Assembly: GCA_021324655.1 (NCBI GenBank)
Contig: JAJPIP010000099.1
Coordinates: 1 to 64,000 of the forward strand
Reading direction: 5' to 3'
Origin: Pseudomonadota bacterium
GTDB lineage: Bacteria; Chloroflexota; UBA5177
DNA: 64,000 nt
Shown here: positions 54,599 to 64,000 of the stretch, piece by piece
How the letters are laid out: each line of letters starts with the position of its first letter
Numbering within the stretch: position 1 is the first letter of the stretch
Notes under the pieces: model-generated
What the model was told of the DNA's origin: nothing
The model's database searches: none
The model's input: the letters and a program-made list of their open reading frames with translations, nothing else
Translations under genes and position numbers: made by a program

Positions 54599-55551
54599 CC
54601 GTCACGCTCGACGACATTTGCCGGGCGGCCGAGCGCATCCGCGGCGTGGCGGAGCGCACGCCGCTCCAGCCGGCGTGGGGACTCGTGCCCGCGGACACGC
54701 TATGGCTGAAGTGCGAGAACTTGCAGCGGACCGGCTCGTTCAAGCTCCGCGGCGCCTACAACGCCGTTGCCTCCCTCTCCGCCGATGAGCGGCAGCGGGG
54801 CGTGATCACGTATTCCTCGGGAAACCATGGGCAGGCTGTCGCCGCGGCGGCGCACTTGCTTGACGCGCCGGCGGTGATCGTTATGCCGGAAGACGCGATC
54901 CCGGTCAAGGTCGAGAACACGCGAGCGTGGGGAGCTGAGGTGGTCTTTGCGGGCCACACCTCACTCGACCGCCAGGAGCGAGCGGAGCAGCTGGCCGCGG
55001 CGCACGGTTACAGCGTCATTCCTCCCTTTGACGATCCCCGCATTATCGCCGGGCAGGGAACGGTCGGACTGGAGATCGTGGACCAGCTCCCGAACGTGGA
55101 GGTCGTGGTCGTGCAGGTCGGCGGTGGCGGACTGATTTCCGGCGTCGCCACCGCGGTCAAGGCCCTGCGACCGCAGGTCGAAGTCATCGGCGTCGAGCCT
55201 GCCGGCGCCGCCGACGCGCAGCAATCGCTGCACGAAGGGCGCGTTGTGACGCTGGAGCGAATCCAGACCGTCGCCGATGGGCTGCGAACCAGCCGCGTGG
55301 GAACGCTCAACTTCGAGACCATCCGGCAGCACGTGGACCGGATCGTGACGGTGGAGGAGCAGGCCATCCTCGACGCCGTCGCGCTCCTCGCGCTGCGCTC
55401 CCATCTTGTCGCCGAGCCCTCCGGCGCCGTCGCGCCGGCCGCCGTGCTGTCCGGGGCGGTGCAGGTGGGAGAGCGCAAGGTAGCGGCGGTTATCAGCGGC
55501 GGAAATATCGCCCCCGATCGCCTGGAGGCATGCATCGCCGCCGCGAGATGA
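54595..55551 (+). CDS. threonine/serine dehydratase (PLP)
   Basis: A 318-residue fold-type II PLP enzyme. The Schiff-base Lys50 is in RTGSFKLRGA, followed by SSGNHGQ, the phosphate loop VGGGGLISG and ISGGN near the end. There is no C-terminal ACT regulatory domain, so it resembles catabolic threonine dehydratase or serine racemase-like enzymes, not anabolic IlvA. It deaminates Thr to 2-oxobutyrate or Ser to pyruvate. Its start and stop overlap the flanking genes by four bases. Confidence 0.88.
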   Translation: MTVTLDDICRAAERIRGVAERTPLQPAWGLVPADTLWLKCENLQRTGSFKLRGAYNAVASLSADERQRGVITYSSGNHGQAVAAAAHLLDAPAVIVMPEDAIPVKVENTRAWGAEVVFAGHTSLDRQERAEQLAAAHGYSVIPPFDDPRIIAGQGTVGLEIVDQLPNVEVVVVQVGGGGLISGVATAVKALRPQVEVIGVEPAGAADAQQSLHEGRVVTLERIQTVADGLRTSRVGTLNFETIRQHVDRIVTVEEQAILDAVALLALRSHLVAEPSGAVAPAAVLSGAVQVGERKVAAVISGGNIAPDRLEACIAAAR

Positions 55552-56135
55552 ACGATCACCTCTCGGCCATCGTGCTGGCCGGCGGGACGAGCCGGCGCAT
55601 GGGCACCGACAAGGCGGATCTGTTGCTGGACGGCGAATCCCTGCTGGCGCGGACCGTTCGAGAGCTGCGCCGGATCAGTGACGACGTTATCGTGGCGGGC
55701 CGAGGGGAAGTTCGTATCGCAGGAGTCCGCGCCGTATCGGACGATCCGCCGCGAATAGGTCCATTGGGAGGACTCGCAGCGAGTCTTCGCATCGTGCGCG
55801 GGAGCCACGCTGTGGTGGCTGCGGTCGACCACCCCCGACTTGACGCCGCCGTCCTGCGCGGCCTGGCCGACCTCATTGCGGACTATGACGCCGTCGTTCC
55901 GCGCGTTGGCGGTCACACCCATCCCTTGCACGCGGTCTACACTGCGTCGGTCTCAGCCGTCGCCCGCACCCAGATTGACGCCGGCCAGGGCGCCCTCCAC
56001 ACTCTGCTCGATCACCTGCATGTGCGCTGGGTCGATGAGGACGAAATGCGCCGCCTCGATCCCAACCTGCGATCCCTGCGCGATGTCGACTCGCCCGACG
56101 ACTGGGAAAAGGAATCGCATTCCGCGGAACCGTAA
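55548..56135 (+). CDS. mobA: molybdenum cofactor guanylyltransferase MobA
   Basis: A 195-residue nucleotidyltransferase. The N-terminal IVLAGGTSRRMGTDKADLLL is the GTP-binding signature with the conserved Lys, followed by SDDPPRIGPLGGL. It should attach GMP to molybdopterin. The ATG overlaps the dehydratase TGA. No other moa/moe genes are in the window. The short C-terminus matches MobA proteins. Confidence 0.87.
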   Translation: MNDHLSAIVLAGGTSRRMGTDKADLLLDGESLLARTVRELRRISDDVIVAGRGEVRIAGVRAVSDDPPRIGPLGGLAASLRIVRGSHAVVAAVDHPRLDAAVLRGLADLIADYDAVVPRVGGHTHPLHAVYTASVSAVARTQIDAGQGALHTLLDHLHVRWVDEDEMRRLDPNLRSLRDVDSPDDWEKESHSAEP

Positions 56136-56182
56136 TGGCAGAGCTCCGCTCTGCCCTGCGATGCGGGACGCCGGCAATTCAC

Positions 56183-56315
56183 CAGGGCTCGTGCATTATC
56201 CCGTGGTGGTCGCCCCGCGTGGCGACCAGCCCGGTTTGGTCTACGCCGGCGTCAGGCTGGCCGGCACTCGGGCCGGCCACTACGACCCGGCGATGCCGAT
56301 AATGCACGGGCCCTG
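56183..56315 (+). mobile_element. MITE-like repeat, copy 2
   Basis: A 133-bp element with 18-bp terminal inverted repeats (CAGGGCTCGTGCATTATC on the left; the right end reversed has CC instead of TC, one mismatch). It is flanked by a perfect 9-bp direct repeat GCAATTCAC (56174-56182, 56316-56324), a target-site duplication. Internally there are two hairpins: GGTCGCC / GGCGACC around CCGCGT, and TGGCCGGC / GCCGGCCA. There is no transposase, so it would move in trans. A second, inverted copy is at 24803-24935. Confidence 0.85.
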
Positions 56316-56426
56316 GCAATTCACTGCGGCGGCTTGATGAAATCAAGCTACAACAGGCACATTGCAAGGCAGAACACAAAGACAGTGGCGCGGAACGATC
56401 TCGCGTTCGTGGAGCTCACGGGCCGC

Positions 56427-56945
56427 CTACAAACCCTCCTCTCGGTACCGCCGGGCCAGCTCGACGTAGTGCGCGGAGGCCGTTTCGATCCACCGGGCCG
56501 CTTCCCCTGCAAGCTCCTTCTTGACCTCCGCCGGAGACCCTGCCGCCACGCTGTTGGGCGGAATCTCGGTACCAACGAGCACGGTGCTGTTTGCTGCGAC
56601 CAGCGATCGAGATCCCACGCGGGCATGATCCAGGACGACCGCATTCATACCGATCAAGGCACCATCCTCGACCGTGCACCCCTCGAGGATGGCCCCATGA
56701 CCGACCGTCACGTCGTCCCCGATGAACGTTCCCAGATCCGTTGCCACGTGGATGACACAGTTGTCTTGCACGTTGCTCCGGGCGCCGACCACGATGGGCG
56801 GCTCTCCCTGGTCGCCGCGCAACACGGCGCCATACCACACGCTCGCGCCGGCATGGACCGTCACATTGCCGATGAGAACCGCGGTTGGGGCAATAAATGC
56901 GTCACGCGCCACATGGGGCCGATATCCGCCGAATTCGACGATCAT
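56427..56945 (-). CDS. gamma-carbonic anhydrase-like hexapeptide protein
   Basis: A 172-residue left-handed beta-helix protein. RGDQ at 43-46, NVQDNCVIH with His66 and VGHGAIL with His83 match gamma-carbonic anhydrases, but the third zinc His is Glu88 (ILEGC for ILHGC). The C-terminal helix WIETASAHYVELARRY is typical. It may be an inactive or altered-metal relative (PaaY/CaiE-like). It starts ~60 bp from the divergent MBL-like gene. Confidence 0.85.
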   Translation of the reverse strand: MIVEFGGYRPHVARDAFIAPTAVLIGNVTVHAGASVWYGAVLRGDQGEPPIVVGARSNVQDNCVIHVATDLGTFIGDDVTVGHGAILEGCTVEDGALIGMNAVVLDHARVGSRSLVAANSTVLVGTEIPPNSVAAGSPAEVKKELAGEAARWIETASAHYVELARRYREEGL

Positions 56946-57004
56946 GACACCGTTCCCTCTTGTTCTTATTAGAACATCCGTACTACAATGAGCCGGAGGC
57001 TCAT

Positions 57005-57529
57005 ATGGACATTACTTATGCGGGCGACGCCTCCTTCCTGTTGCGTGGGGAAGGCACGGTCGCCATCAATCCTACGGCAAAGTCCGACGCGGCGATCCGC
57101 CTCTTTTCGAGCAGACAGCGCGGCAAGAAGCTCATCATCAACGGTCCCGGCGAGTATGAGATCGGCGATGTCTTGATCACGACCGTGCCGGCAGGCAACG
57201 GCAAGCTCGCCCATGCGGTCGATCTGGATGGCATCCGTGTGCTCCACTTGCCGGATGCCGGGACGTCATTCGACGACCAGACTCTGCGGGACATCGGACG
57301 CGTGGACATTCTGATCCTGCATGCCGACGATGTGGCAGCGGTCGGCCGCGCCATCAACGACCTGGTTCCCCGTACCGTCGTGCCGTACGGCGCCTACGCC
57401 TCGCAGGTCTGTGTCCTGACCGGCGTGAAGGACGCCGAATCCCTCACCCGCTTCACCTGGAACGGCATGACGTCGCCGCCCAAGGCCGTCCTGCTGCGCG
57501 TCCCCGGCAGCCGCCGCCGCGCCGCCTGA
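57005..57529 (+). CDS. MBL-fold-like protein lacking metal ligands
   Basis: A 174-residue protein from the ATG at 57005 (GGAGG 5 nt upstream). The segments GPGEYEIGDVLIT, VDLDGIRVLHLPDAG and LRDIGRVDILIL match the later part of the UlaG-like metallo-beta-lactamase group found beside similar genes in other bacteria. The HxHxDH metal motif is absent, its region being deleted, and the later His sites are replaced (LPDAG, VVPYGAY). It is probably a pseudoenzyme or binding protein. The C-terminus is Arg-rich (PGSRRRAA). Confidence 0.7.
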   Translation: MDITYAGDASFLLRGEGTVAINPTAKSDAAIRLFSSRQRGKKLIINGPGEYEIGDVLITTVPAGNGKLAHAVDLDGIRVLHLPDAGTSFDDQTLRDIGRVDILILHADDVAAVGRAINDLVPRTVVPYGAYASQVCVLTGVKDAESLTRFTWNGMTSPPKAVLLRVPGSRRRAA

Positions 57530-57593
57530 TCTGGGTTCTCCGGTACGCGCGCGCTACCAACGTGCCACGCCCGGGCAAGCGCGTCGGGCGCGG

Positions 57594-57621
57594 GAGTTGC
57601 ACAGGGCTCAACTCCTGTGCA
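57594..57621 (+). other. overlapping stem-loops before groES
   Basis: TGCACAGG (57598-57605) pairs with CCTGTGCA (57614-57621), and GAGTTG (57594-57599) pairs with CAACTC (57609-57614); the two stems share bases and are mutually exclusive. There is no U-tract. The rest of 57530-57803 shows no gene or further signal. Confidence 0.35.
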
Positions 57622-57803
57622 TCAAGCGCGGCCGATCGCATAGTAGGGCGTCTCATGTAGGGAGGGACGGCGCACCGCCCCTCCGCCTTCGTCCGCGTTT
57701 GCCGACTGACAGGAGATCACGCGGCTCGGGGGCACGGCAGGCCGCCCAACACAGCTGAGACAGCGGCACCTGGAAGAATTTCCGTGATCTTTTGCCCTCC
57801 CCC

Positions 57804-57832
57804 TTGCCTTACCTCGGCTTGGTTCGTACAAT
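57804..57832 (+). promoter_or_regulatory. groESL promoter
   Basis: TTGCCT (57804-57809) and TACAAT (57827-57832) with a 17-bp spacer place the start near 57839, just before the CIRCE element. Confidence 0.7.
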
Positions 57833-57842
57833 CGTGGTGGGA

Positions 57843-57869
57843 TTAGCACTCGTAGGTTGAGAGTGCTAA
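57843..57869 (+). promoter_or_regulatory. CIRCE operator (HrcA site)
   Basis: TTAGCACTC and GAGTGCTAA are separated by 9 nt, a perfect match to the CIRCE inverted repeat. It lies in the groES leader, immediately downstream of the predicted start, so HrcA should repress groESL and heat shock should relieve it. Confidence 0.97.
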
Positions 57870-57897
57870 AACAACTCACCACACAGGAGGGATGCAG

Positions 57898-58209
57898 TTG
57901 GCGACGGAGACGCAGACAAAGGTCTCAATTCAGCCGCTGGCCGATCGCGTTGTGATCAAGCCCAGCGAGCAAGAAGCACAGCGCCCGAGCGGCATTTATG
58001 TGGCCGAAACGGCCAAGGAGAAGCCGCAGAAGGGGACGGTTCTGGCCGTTGGCCCGGGCAAATGGGAGAACGGACAGCTCGAGCCGATGACGGTTGAGGT
58101 TGGCGATACGGTGCTGTTCGCGAAGTATGCCGGCACGGAAATCAAGGTTGATGGCGACGAAGTCCTGATCCTGAGCCAGAAGGACGTTCTGGCCAAGGTT
58201 CAGGAATAA
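57898..58209 (+). CDS. groES: co-chaperonin GroES
   Basis: A 103-residue Hsp10 that caps the GroEL ring. It shows IQPLADRVVIKP, the mobile loop region (AQRPSGIYVAETA), and the GDTVLFAKYAGTEIKVDGDE end typical of GroES. The TTG at 57898 is preferred because GGAGG is 7 nt upstream; the ATG at 57892 is only one base from that site. It lies 18 bp before groEL, under CIRCE control. Confidence 0.95.
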   Translation: MATETQTKVSIQPLADRVVIKPSEQEAQRPSGIYVAETAKEKPQKGTVLAVGPGKWENGQLEPMTVEVGDTVLFAKYAGTEIKVDGDEVLILSQKDVLAKVQE

Positions 58210-59832
<1,623 letters not shown>

Positions 59833-59855
59833 ACCGAGACCGGTACCTAGCGAAG

Positions 59856-59880
59856 GGGCCCCGAGTGATCGGGGCCCTTT
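59856..59880 (+). terminator. hairpin terminator after groEL
   Basis: A 9-bp stem (GGGCCCCGA / TCGGGGCCC) with loop GTGA is followed by TTTCCC, 23 bp beyond the groEL stop. Confidence 0.75.
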
Positions 59881-59958
59881 CCCTATCTCGGGCCAGGGCT
59901 CTTTCACATTCGGCGCGATCTCAGCAGATGCGCGAGGCGGACCAGGAGACCGCGTCGG

Positions 59959-60393
59959 CTACCGGATCGTCAGTGCCAGCGACCCTGTGCCGGTTCCGGG
60001 CAGCGTCTTGGGCAGAGTCAGAGTCCGATCGACGACCAGTTTGTAGTGCCGGGATGCGGCACAGTTCGGCGTGCAGGTGTTGTACAGGATCGCCACTCCG
60101 ACCAGGCCCATGGGACTGCTTGGAGTAAACGGATGGCCGTAGAACCTGAGGAGGTAGCTGCCCTGGTCGCCGGCCGGAATCCAATCGCCCCGGACGGGGA
60201 ACGACTGCCGCGCCGAACGGAATCTGCCCTGCAGGCTGTGTGTCCAGTTGCCCTCGGGGAAGGTGAGAGTCAGGGTCCAGCCGGACCCGGTCCAGGTACC
60301 GGTCGCGCGGGTTCGGGCATCACCCGCCGCGGCAGGCAGAGAGACGACGAGGAGCAGCAACAGAGCAAGTGGTAACGAGCGCGCGATTCTCAT
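59959..60393 (-). CDS. secreted hypothetical protein
   Basis: A 144-residue exported protein. The N-terminus has a long hydrophobic core (LPLALLLLLVVSLPAAAG), a clear signal peptide. The mature part is beta-rich with Trp/Gly motifs (GTWTGSGWTLTLTFPEGNW) and two Cys (NTCTPNC) that may pair. GGAGG is 6 nt upstream of the ATG. It converges with groEL. The family is not recognised. Confidence 0.7.
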   Translation of the reverse strand: MRIARSLPLALLLLLVVSLPAAAGDARTRATGTWTGSGWTLTLTFPEGNWTHSLQGRFRSARQSFPVRGDWIPAGDQGSYLLRFYGHPFTPSSPMGLVGVAILYNTCTPNCAASRHYKLVVDRTLTLPKTLPGTGTGSLALTIR

Positions 60394-60586
60394 GGCGGAC
60401 CTCCGTTCAGGTCGTTAAACGGCCTGCAGACTGCGGAAGCAACACGTCAGGAACGAAACCGGCTATTGTTACCGATAGGAGACCCCTCCCGATGATCCCT
60501 CGCGTAACGCGCAGGTAACGACGCACCCGGCATCATGTCGACGGTGAGATGCCGTCAGGCAGGCAGACCGTGAGGAGGACACCGTG

Positions 60587-62215
60587 ATGGCGGACGCAGC
60601 ATCGGATCGGGCGGAGGGGACTGCCGTTATCTCCCGGCGGGTGTTCGTCGAGGGGCTAGTCGCCACGGGGATGGGCCTGGCGGCCGGCAGTGCGCCGTCT
60701 CTGCCCGCGCTCGCGTCGCCGTCCGCGACGCCTCGCTACTTTGCCCTGATCGTCGCCGATGGTTTCCGGCCCGACTATATGACGCTGGCGCCGATGCCGA
60801 ACCTCAGGGCACTCATGACATCGGGAATGGCATACGTCCGGGCCTGGGTCGGGCAGCTGGAAAGCATGACGCCCACCGGACATGCCACCCTCAGCACCGG
60901 GTCCATGCCCAACCGCGACGGCGTCATCGGTTTCGAGTGGATCGATCCGAAGACGCGCCAGGAAGCGCGGGACGGCTGGCCCCCCGGCGTGCTCGCCGGC
61001 CTTCTCGAGCGCGACATGCATGCCTCCGGGGCTTCCTCGATTCCCGCCGCTGTCAAGGCTGCCAACCCGTCGGCCAGGGTCGCCGCCCTCTCGTCGGAAA
61101 AGGTCTACGCCGCCGATGCACTCGGCGCGGCAGCCGCCGATTACGTCCTCTTCCATCACGCGGCCGGGCCGAAGGGAAGCCTCCTGGTCCCGACGGCCGT
61201 GCGCCATCACACGCCGCCGCGGGAGTTTCTCACCCTGCCGGGCCTGCGCGGCCATCTACCGCTCCGGCGCTTTTCTGACTGGGATTCCCTGTCCGCCATC
61301 CTGGCCGTGGCCGTTCTGGAGAGCTTCCGCCCCGACGTCCTGATGGTGAATCTCCCGGGCGCCGACATCTACGGGCACAAGTACGGCGGTCCGATCAATC
61401 CGCGCGTCTTCCGGGAAGTTGTCGCCGGAGTCGACCAGAACATCGGACGCATCGTCACCGCCTACCAGCGTGCCGGGATCTTCGACCAGACCTTGTTTGT
61501 CGTGACGGCCGATCACGGGATGGTGCCCAACGACCGCATCGTGTCGCCGGACGCCGTACGGGCGGCGGTTCGTGAGGCGGGCGGTGAGTACATCTTCCAC
61601 ACGGGAGGGACCGCCGCCGACATCTATATTCACAACCCGTGGCACAGCCGTGGCGTCGCCGCGCGCATGGCGCACGTCCCGGGCGTGAGCGGCGCCTACT
61701 ACCGGGTGCGCGGCCAGGATGGTATCACCTATGAGCCCGCGCCCGGCTTGAAGATTGATCCGAATCTCGACGACGCGTTCCGCTACCTGCTCTCGACGTT
61801 CGCCGGCCCCACGTCGCCCCATGTCACCGTTCCCTTCCGCGAGAACACCATGTATCAGCCGCATCCCGCCGCGCACGGCGACCATGGCGGGCTGAACTGG
61901 GGCGCTCAGCACATCCCGCTCGTCATCAGCGGTCCCGGCGTGCGCCACGGAGTCTCGCACTTTCCCGCGCGCCTCATGGATGTCGCCCCCACCGTCCTGC
62001 GCCTGCTGGGTCTGCCGGTCCCGCCGCAGATGGACGGAATCGTTCTAGCGGATGCCCTGGTGACACCGTCGGATGCCGAAACTGCTCGGCAAGTCCCCCT
62101 GGCGCCGGCGCTGACCAAGTATCAGGACGCGCTGATCCAGCAGGCGCTGGACAACATCTCCGAGGACCGAGCCAGGGGCTATCATCCCCCGCCGCCGTTA
62201 CCGCTTCAGCCGTGA
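60587..62215 (+). CDS. Tat-exported alkaline-phosphatase-superfamily phosphodiesterase
   Basis: A 542-residue protein with a twin-arginine signal (SRRVFVEGLVATG) and a hydrophobic core, so it is exported folded. The domain belongs to the type I phosphodiesterase/nucleotide pyrophosphatase group. Asp58 is in IVADGFRPD, and the nucleophile is probably Thr95 in MTPTGHATLSTG. ADHG (VTADHGMVPN) and the later HGDHGG supply metal ligands. ATG 60587 follows GGAGG; a GTG at 60584 is an alternative. Substrate is unknown. Confidence 0.85.
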   Translation: MADAASDRAEGTAVISRRVFVEGLVATGMGLAAGSAPSLPALASPSATPRYFALIVADGFRPDYMTLAPMPNLRALMTSGMAYVRAWVGQLESMTPTGHATLSTGSMPNRDGVIGFEWIDPKTRQEARDGWPPGVLAGLLERDMHASGASSIPAAVKAANPSARVAALSSEKVYAADALGAAAADYVLFHHAAGPKGSLLVPTAVRHHTPPREFLTLPGLRGHLPLRRFSDWDSLSAILAVAVLESFRPDVLMVNLPGADIYGHKYGGPINPRVFREVVAGVDQNIGRIVTAYQRAGIFDQTLFVVTADHGMVPNDRIVSPDAVRAAVREAGGEYIFHTGGTAADIYIHNPWHSRGVAARMAHVPGVSGAYYRVRGQDGITYEPAPGLKIDPNLDDAFRYLLSTFAGPTSPHVTVPFRENTMYQPHPAAHGDHGGLNWGAQHIPLVISGPGVRHGVSHFPARLMDVAPTVLRLLGLPVPPQMDGIVLADALVTPSDAETARQVPLAPALTKYQDALIQQALDNISEDRARGYHPPPPLPLQP

Positions 62216-62340
62216 GAGTCGGCGCGCTCTGCATCGAGACCAGGTGGTAGAGCGGCCCTGGCCGCGGCTCGCCGCTGCCCGAGGTGGAGACCGCTGCCCC
62301 GCGTGGCGGACATGGCACGGCGTGTCCATCCGGGGAGACG

Positions 62341-63741
62341 CTATGACGCCTGGCTCACCGTGGACATGTTGAAGTCGGGGATGCGCAGGGGAGGCATGGC
62401 GGTGCGGGCGATCGGGCCGAAGTCGCGCCCCAACGTGTGTTGGGTGGCACCGATCTCGGAGACGCGGCCCAACAGACTGACCGGACTCTCGTTAAAGCGG
62501 AAGTTGTTGACTGCGCCGGCGACTTCGCCGCCATCGATGAGAAAGACACCGTCGCGGGTCAGTCCCGTAAGCAGAAGGGTCTGCGGATCAACCTGCCGGA
62601 TGTAAAAGAGGGACGTCAACAGCAGCCCGCGTCCGGTCGTGCCGACCATCTCCGGCAGTGACGGTAACGATCCCTGTCCTTCCAGAATCAGGTTATTGAT
62701 CCGCGGCGTCACGTCCAGCCCCGTCATCTCCGCCGACCGCCGCGTCTGGACGAGGGAGCGCAGCGTCCCGTTTTCGATCCACGCCGTGGGTTCCAGCGGC
62801 AGGCCATTGTCGAAGACGGACGTCGCGGGTCCCGAAGAGCGGGCGATCACGAAAGGCGTGACGGCCAGGCCCGGCGCACTCGGGTCGCTGCGCAGTGTCA
62901 TCGGCCTGTCGCTGAGACGCTCACCGACCCGCGTGCCGCCTCCCGGTTTGCTGAACACCGTGCGCCCTTCCTGTGCGTCACGCGCCGAGGCAACCCAGGA
63001 CATATAGAGCATGAAGTCGGCAACGGCGGACGGGGGAAGCAGGGTCTCGTAGCGGCCGGCAGGCAGGTCGAGACGACGCTGTGACCACGAGAGCCGCTGC
63101 GTCACGTCCGCTTCAAGGGCGTTAAGGTCGATCTCGGAGAAGTCTGACCCAGCGGCCGCCGCCCACACGGAGGCGGGATACGAGCTGGACTTGGCATTGA
63201 TCTCAACATGGCCGGTCGGCTGGTCGTGTCGGCGACGAAGCCCGGTGGACGAGGCCAGGTACGTCGACACCACGTTGTGCTCGGCGTAGCCATAGAGGAC
63301 ACGATCCTCATGCCGAGCGCGGGCGAACGCGTCGCCGAGCGCCGGGGCGAAATCGGCAAACGCTGCCATGGACGTCCGGGCGGGCGGATCTCCCCAGTTC
63401 GGTGATGCCGACGTTCCCGTGACCAGCGGCGCGGCATCGTCGGCGGGCGTGCCGGCACGTGCCGCGTCTTCGGCCGCGCGCACCAGGTCCTCTACCGACG
63501 CCGTGGTGACGCCCTCTCGCGAGACGACACCGGCGGCCGTTCCCTGGGCGCCGCCAACAGTGGCGATGACTGTCAGCCGCCGGCCATGGGTGGTCCCGTT
63601 GGTGGTGAGAGTATTGTTCGCCCAGCGCAGGTTGGCCGTTGTGATCTCGTCGGCAATGGCAATGCATCCGTCGGCGCGGCTGATCGCCAGCGCTCTCTCC
63701 ACCATCTCTTGCGGTGCGACTGACTTCCGCAGCTCCGTCAT
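62341..63741 (-). CDS. TldE/PmbA-family protein
   Basis: A 466-residue protein of the TldD/PmbA family. It shows the family's C-terminal region (LILEGQGSLPSLPEMVGTTGRGLLLTS, with LTGLTRDGVFLIDGGEV). It lacks the HExxxH zinc motif of TldD, fitting the non-catalytic TldE/PmbA subunit that forms a heterodimer with TldD and digests unfolded peptides. It overlaps the TldD-like gene by four bases (ATGA). Confidence 0.88.
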   Translation of the reverse strand: MTELRKSVAPQEMVERALAISRADGCIAIADEITTANLRWANNTLTTNGTTHGRRLTVIATVGGAQGTAAGVVSREGVTTASVEDLVRAAEDAARAGTPADDAAPLVTGTSASPNWGDPPARTSMAAFADFAPALGDAFARARHEDRVLYGYAEHNVVSTYLASSTGLRRRHDQPTGHVEINAKSSSYPASVWAAAAGSDFSEIDLNALEADVTQRLSWSQRRLDLPAGRYETLLPPSAVADFMLYMSWVASARDAQEGRTVFSKPGGGTRVGERLSDRPMTLRSDPSAPGLAVTPFVIARSSGPATSVFDNGLPLEPTAWIENGTLRSLVQTRRSAEMTGLDVTPRINNLILEGQGSLPSLPEMVGTTGRGLLLTSLFYIRQVDPQTLLLTGLTRDGVFLIDGGEVAGAVNNFRFNESPVSLLGRVSEIGATQHTLGRDFGPIARTAMPPLRIPDFNMSTVSQAS

Positions 63742-64000
63742 CGCCCCGCCTCCTGCCGCGTATTCAGAATGCGGATGCCGCGAAACAGAGCAGAGGGCGC
63801 GCCATGACCGACGGCGGCGATCTGGGCGGGCTGCGCCTTACCGCACATGAATGACCCACCCAGCACGTACGTTTGGGGCCCACCCACCGCTTCCATGGCG
63901 CCCCAGAAGTCGGTGGTCGTGGCCTGGTAGGCCACGTCGTTCAGCTGCCCGGCGAGGCGCCCGTTTTCGATCTTGTAAAAGCGCTGGCCGGTGAACTGGA
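63738..64000 (-). CDS. TldD-family protease, C-terminal part
   Basis: About 87 codons of the C-terminus of a TldD-like subunit, cut by the window end. FTGQRFYKIENGRLAGQLND followed by YQATTTDFW, and TYVLGGSFMCGKAQPAQI match the end of TldD proteins. It is upstream of and coupled to the TldE-like gene, the usual order. The catalytic HExxxH would lie beyond the window. Confidence 0.8.
   Translation of the reverse strand, partial: QFTGQRFYKIENGRLAGQLNDVAYQATTTDFWGAMEAVGGPQTYVLGGSFMCGKAQPAQIAAVGHGAPSALFRGIRILNTRQEAGR

Overview
The window is 64 kb of high-GC, densely packed bacterial chromosome with housekeeping content. There is no rRNA, prophage, intact transposase or CRISPR array. GC richness opens long antisense frames opposite many genes; these were set aside. 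The gene content suggests a Chloroflexota-like bacterium: rpsO, pnp, a family-4 uracil-DNA glycosylase and RNase J run in one direction, a CIRCE element sits before groES-groEL, the division/wall cluster is compact and lacks murE, GTG/TTG starts are frequent, and small zinc-ribbon and threonine-rich secreted proteins recur. This placement is inferred from content and order, not from a phylogeny.

Layout. 1-570 is the end of fabF. 734-4443 is a minus-strand set (receiver-like protein, NUDIX hydrolase, endonuclease/exonuclease/phosphatase protein, PepF-like M3 peptidase, small hypothetical). 4494-8201 holds a class V aminotransferase, two DNA-binding proteins, a DksA/TraR zinc-finger protein, an ErpA/IscA protein and a secreted protein. 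8334-13836 holds a MoxR ATPase with its VWA partner, a divergent SDR, an SRPBCC protein and two small hypotheticals. 13833-21915 is RNA metabolism: RNase J, uracil-DNA glycosylase, PNPase, S15, a zinc-ribbon protein, a TPR protein and MiaB. 22039-27613 has HemG, tRNA-Asp, a small membrane protein, proline dehydrogenase, a RibA whose RibB half is degenerate, and an NlpC/P60 protein with four SH3 repeats.

27822-33213 carries a glycosyltransferase and a four-gene 2-oxoacid chain-elongation cluster (synthase, two dehydratase subunits, dehydrogenase) that could serve leucine, AAA-lysine or a related pathway. 33258-37873 holds a VOC protein, thiolase, a MobA-like transferase, a basic zinc protein, HPRT and a secreted protein. 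38190-53355 is the dcw cluster: mraZ-rsmH-ftsL-ftsI-murF-mraY-murD-ftsW-murG-murC-murB-ftsQ-ftsA-ftsZ. It is preceded by a terminator, DnaA-box-like sites, a promoter and three GTGGG repeats fitting MraZ autoregulation, and closed by a strong terminator. 53513-56135 is mrp, a threonine dehydratase-like gene and mobA. The rest holds a gamma-carbonic anhydrase-like protein, a metal-site-less MBL-like protein, groES-groEL, a secreted hypothetical, a Tat-exported phosphatase-like protein and a TldE/TldD pair cut by the window edge.

Most notable is a 133-bp element in two inverted copies (24803-24935 and 56183-56315). One copy has 18-bp terminal inverted repeats and a perfect 9-bp target duplication, so it looks like a miniature transposable element. 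Several enzymes have also lost key catalytic or metal-binding residues: the RibB half of RibA, the gamma-CA, the SDR and the MBL protein.
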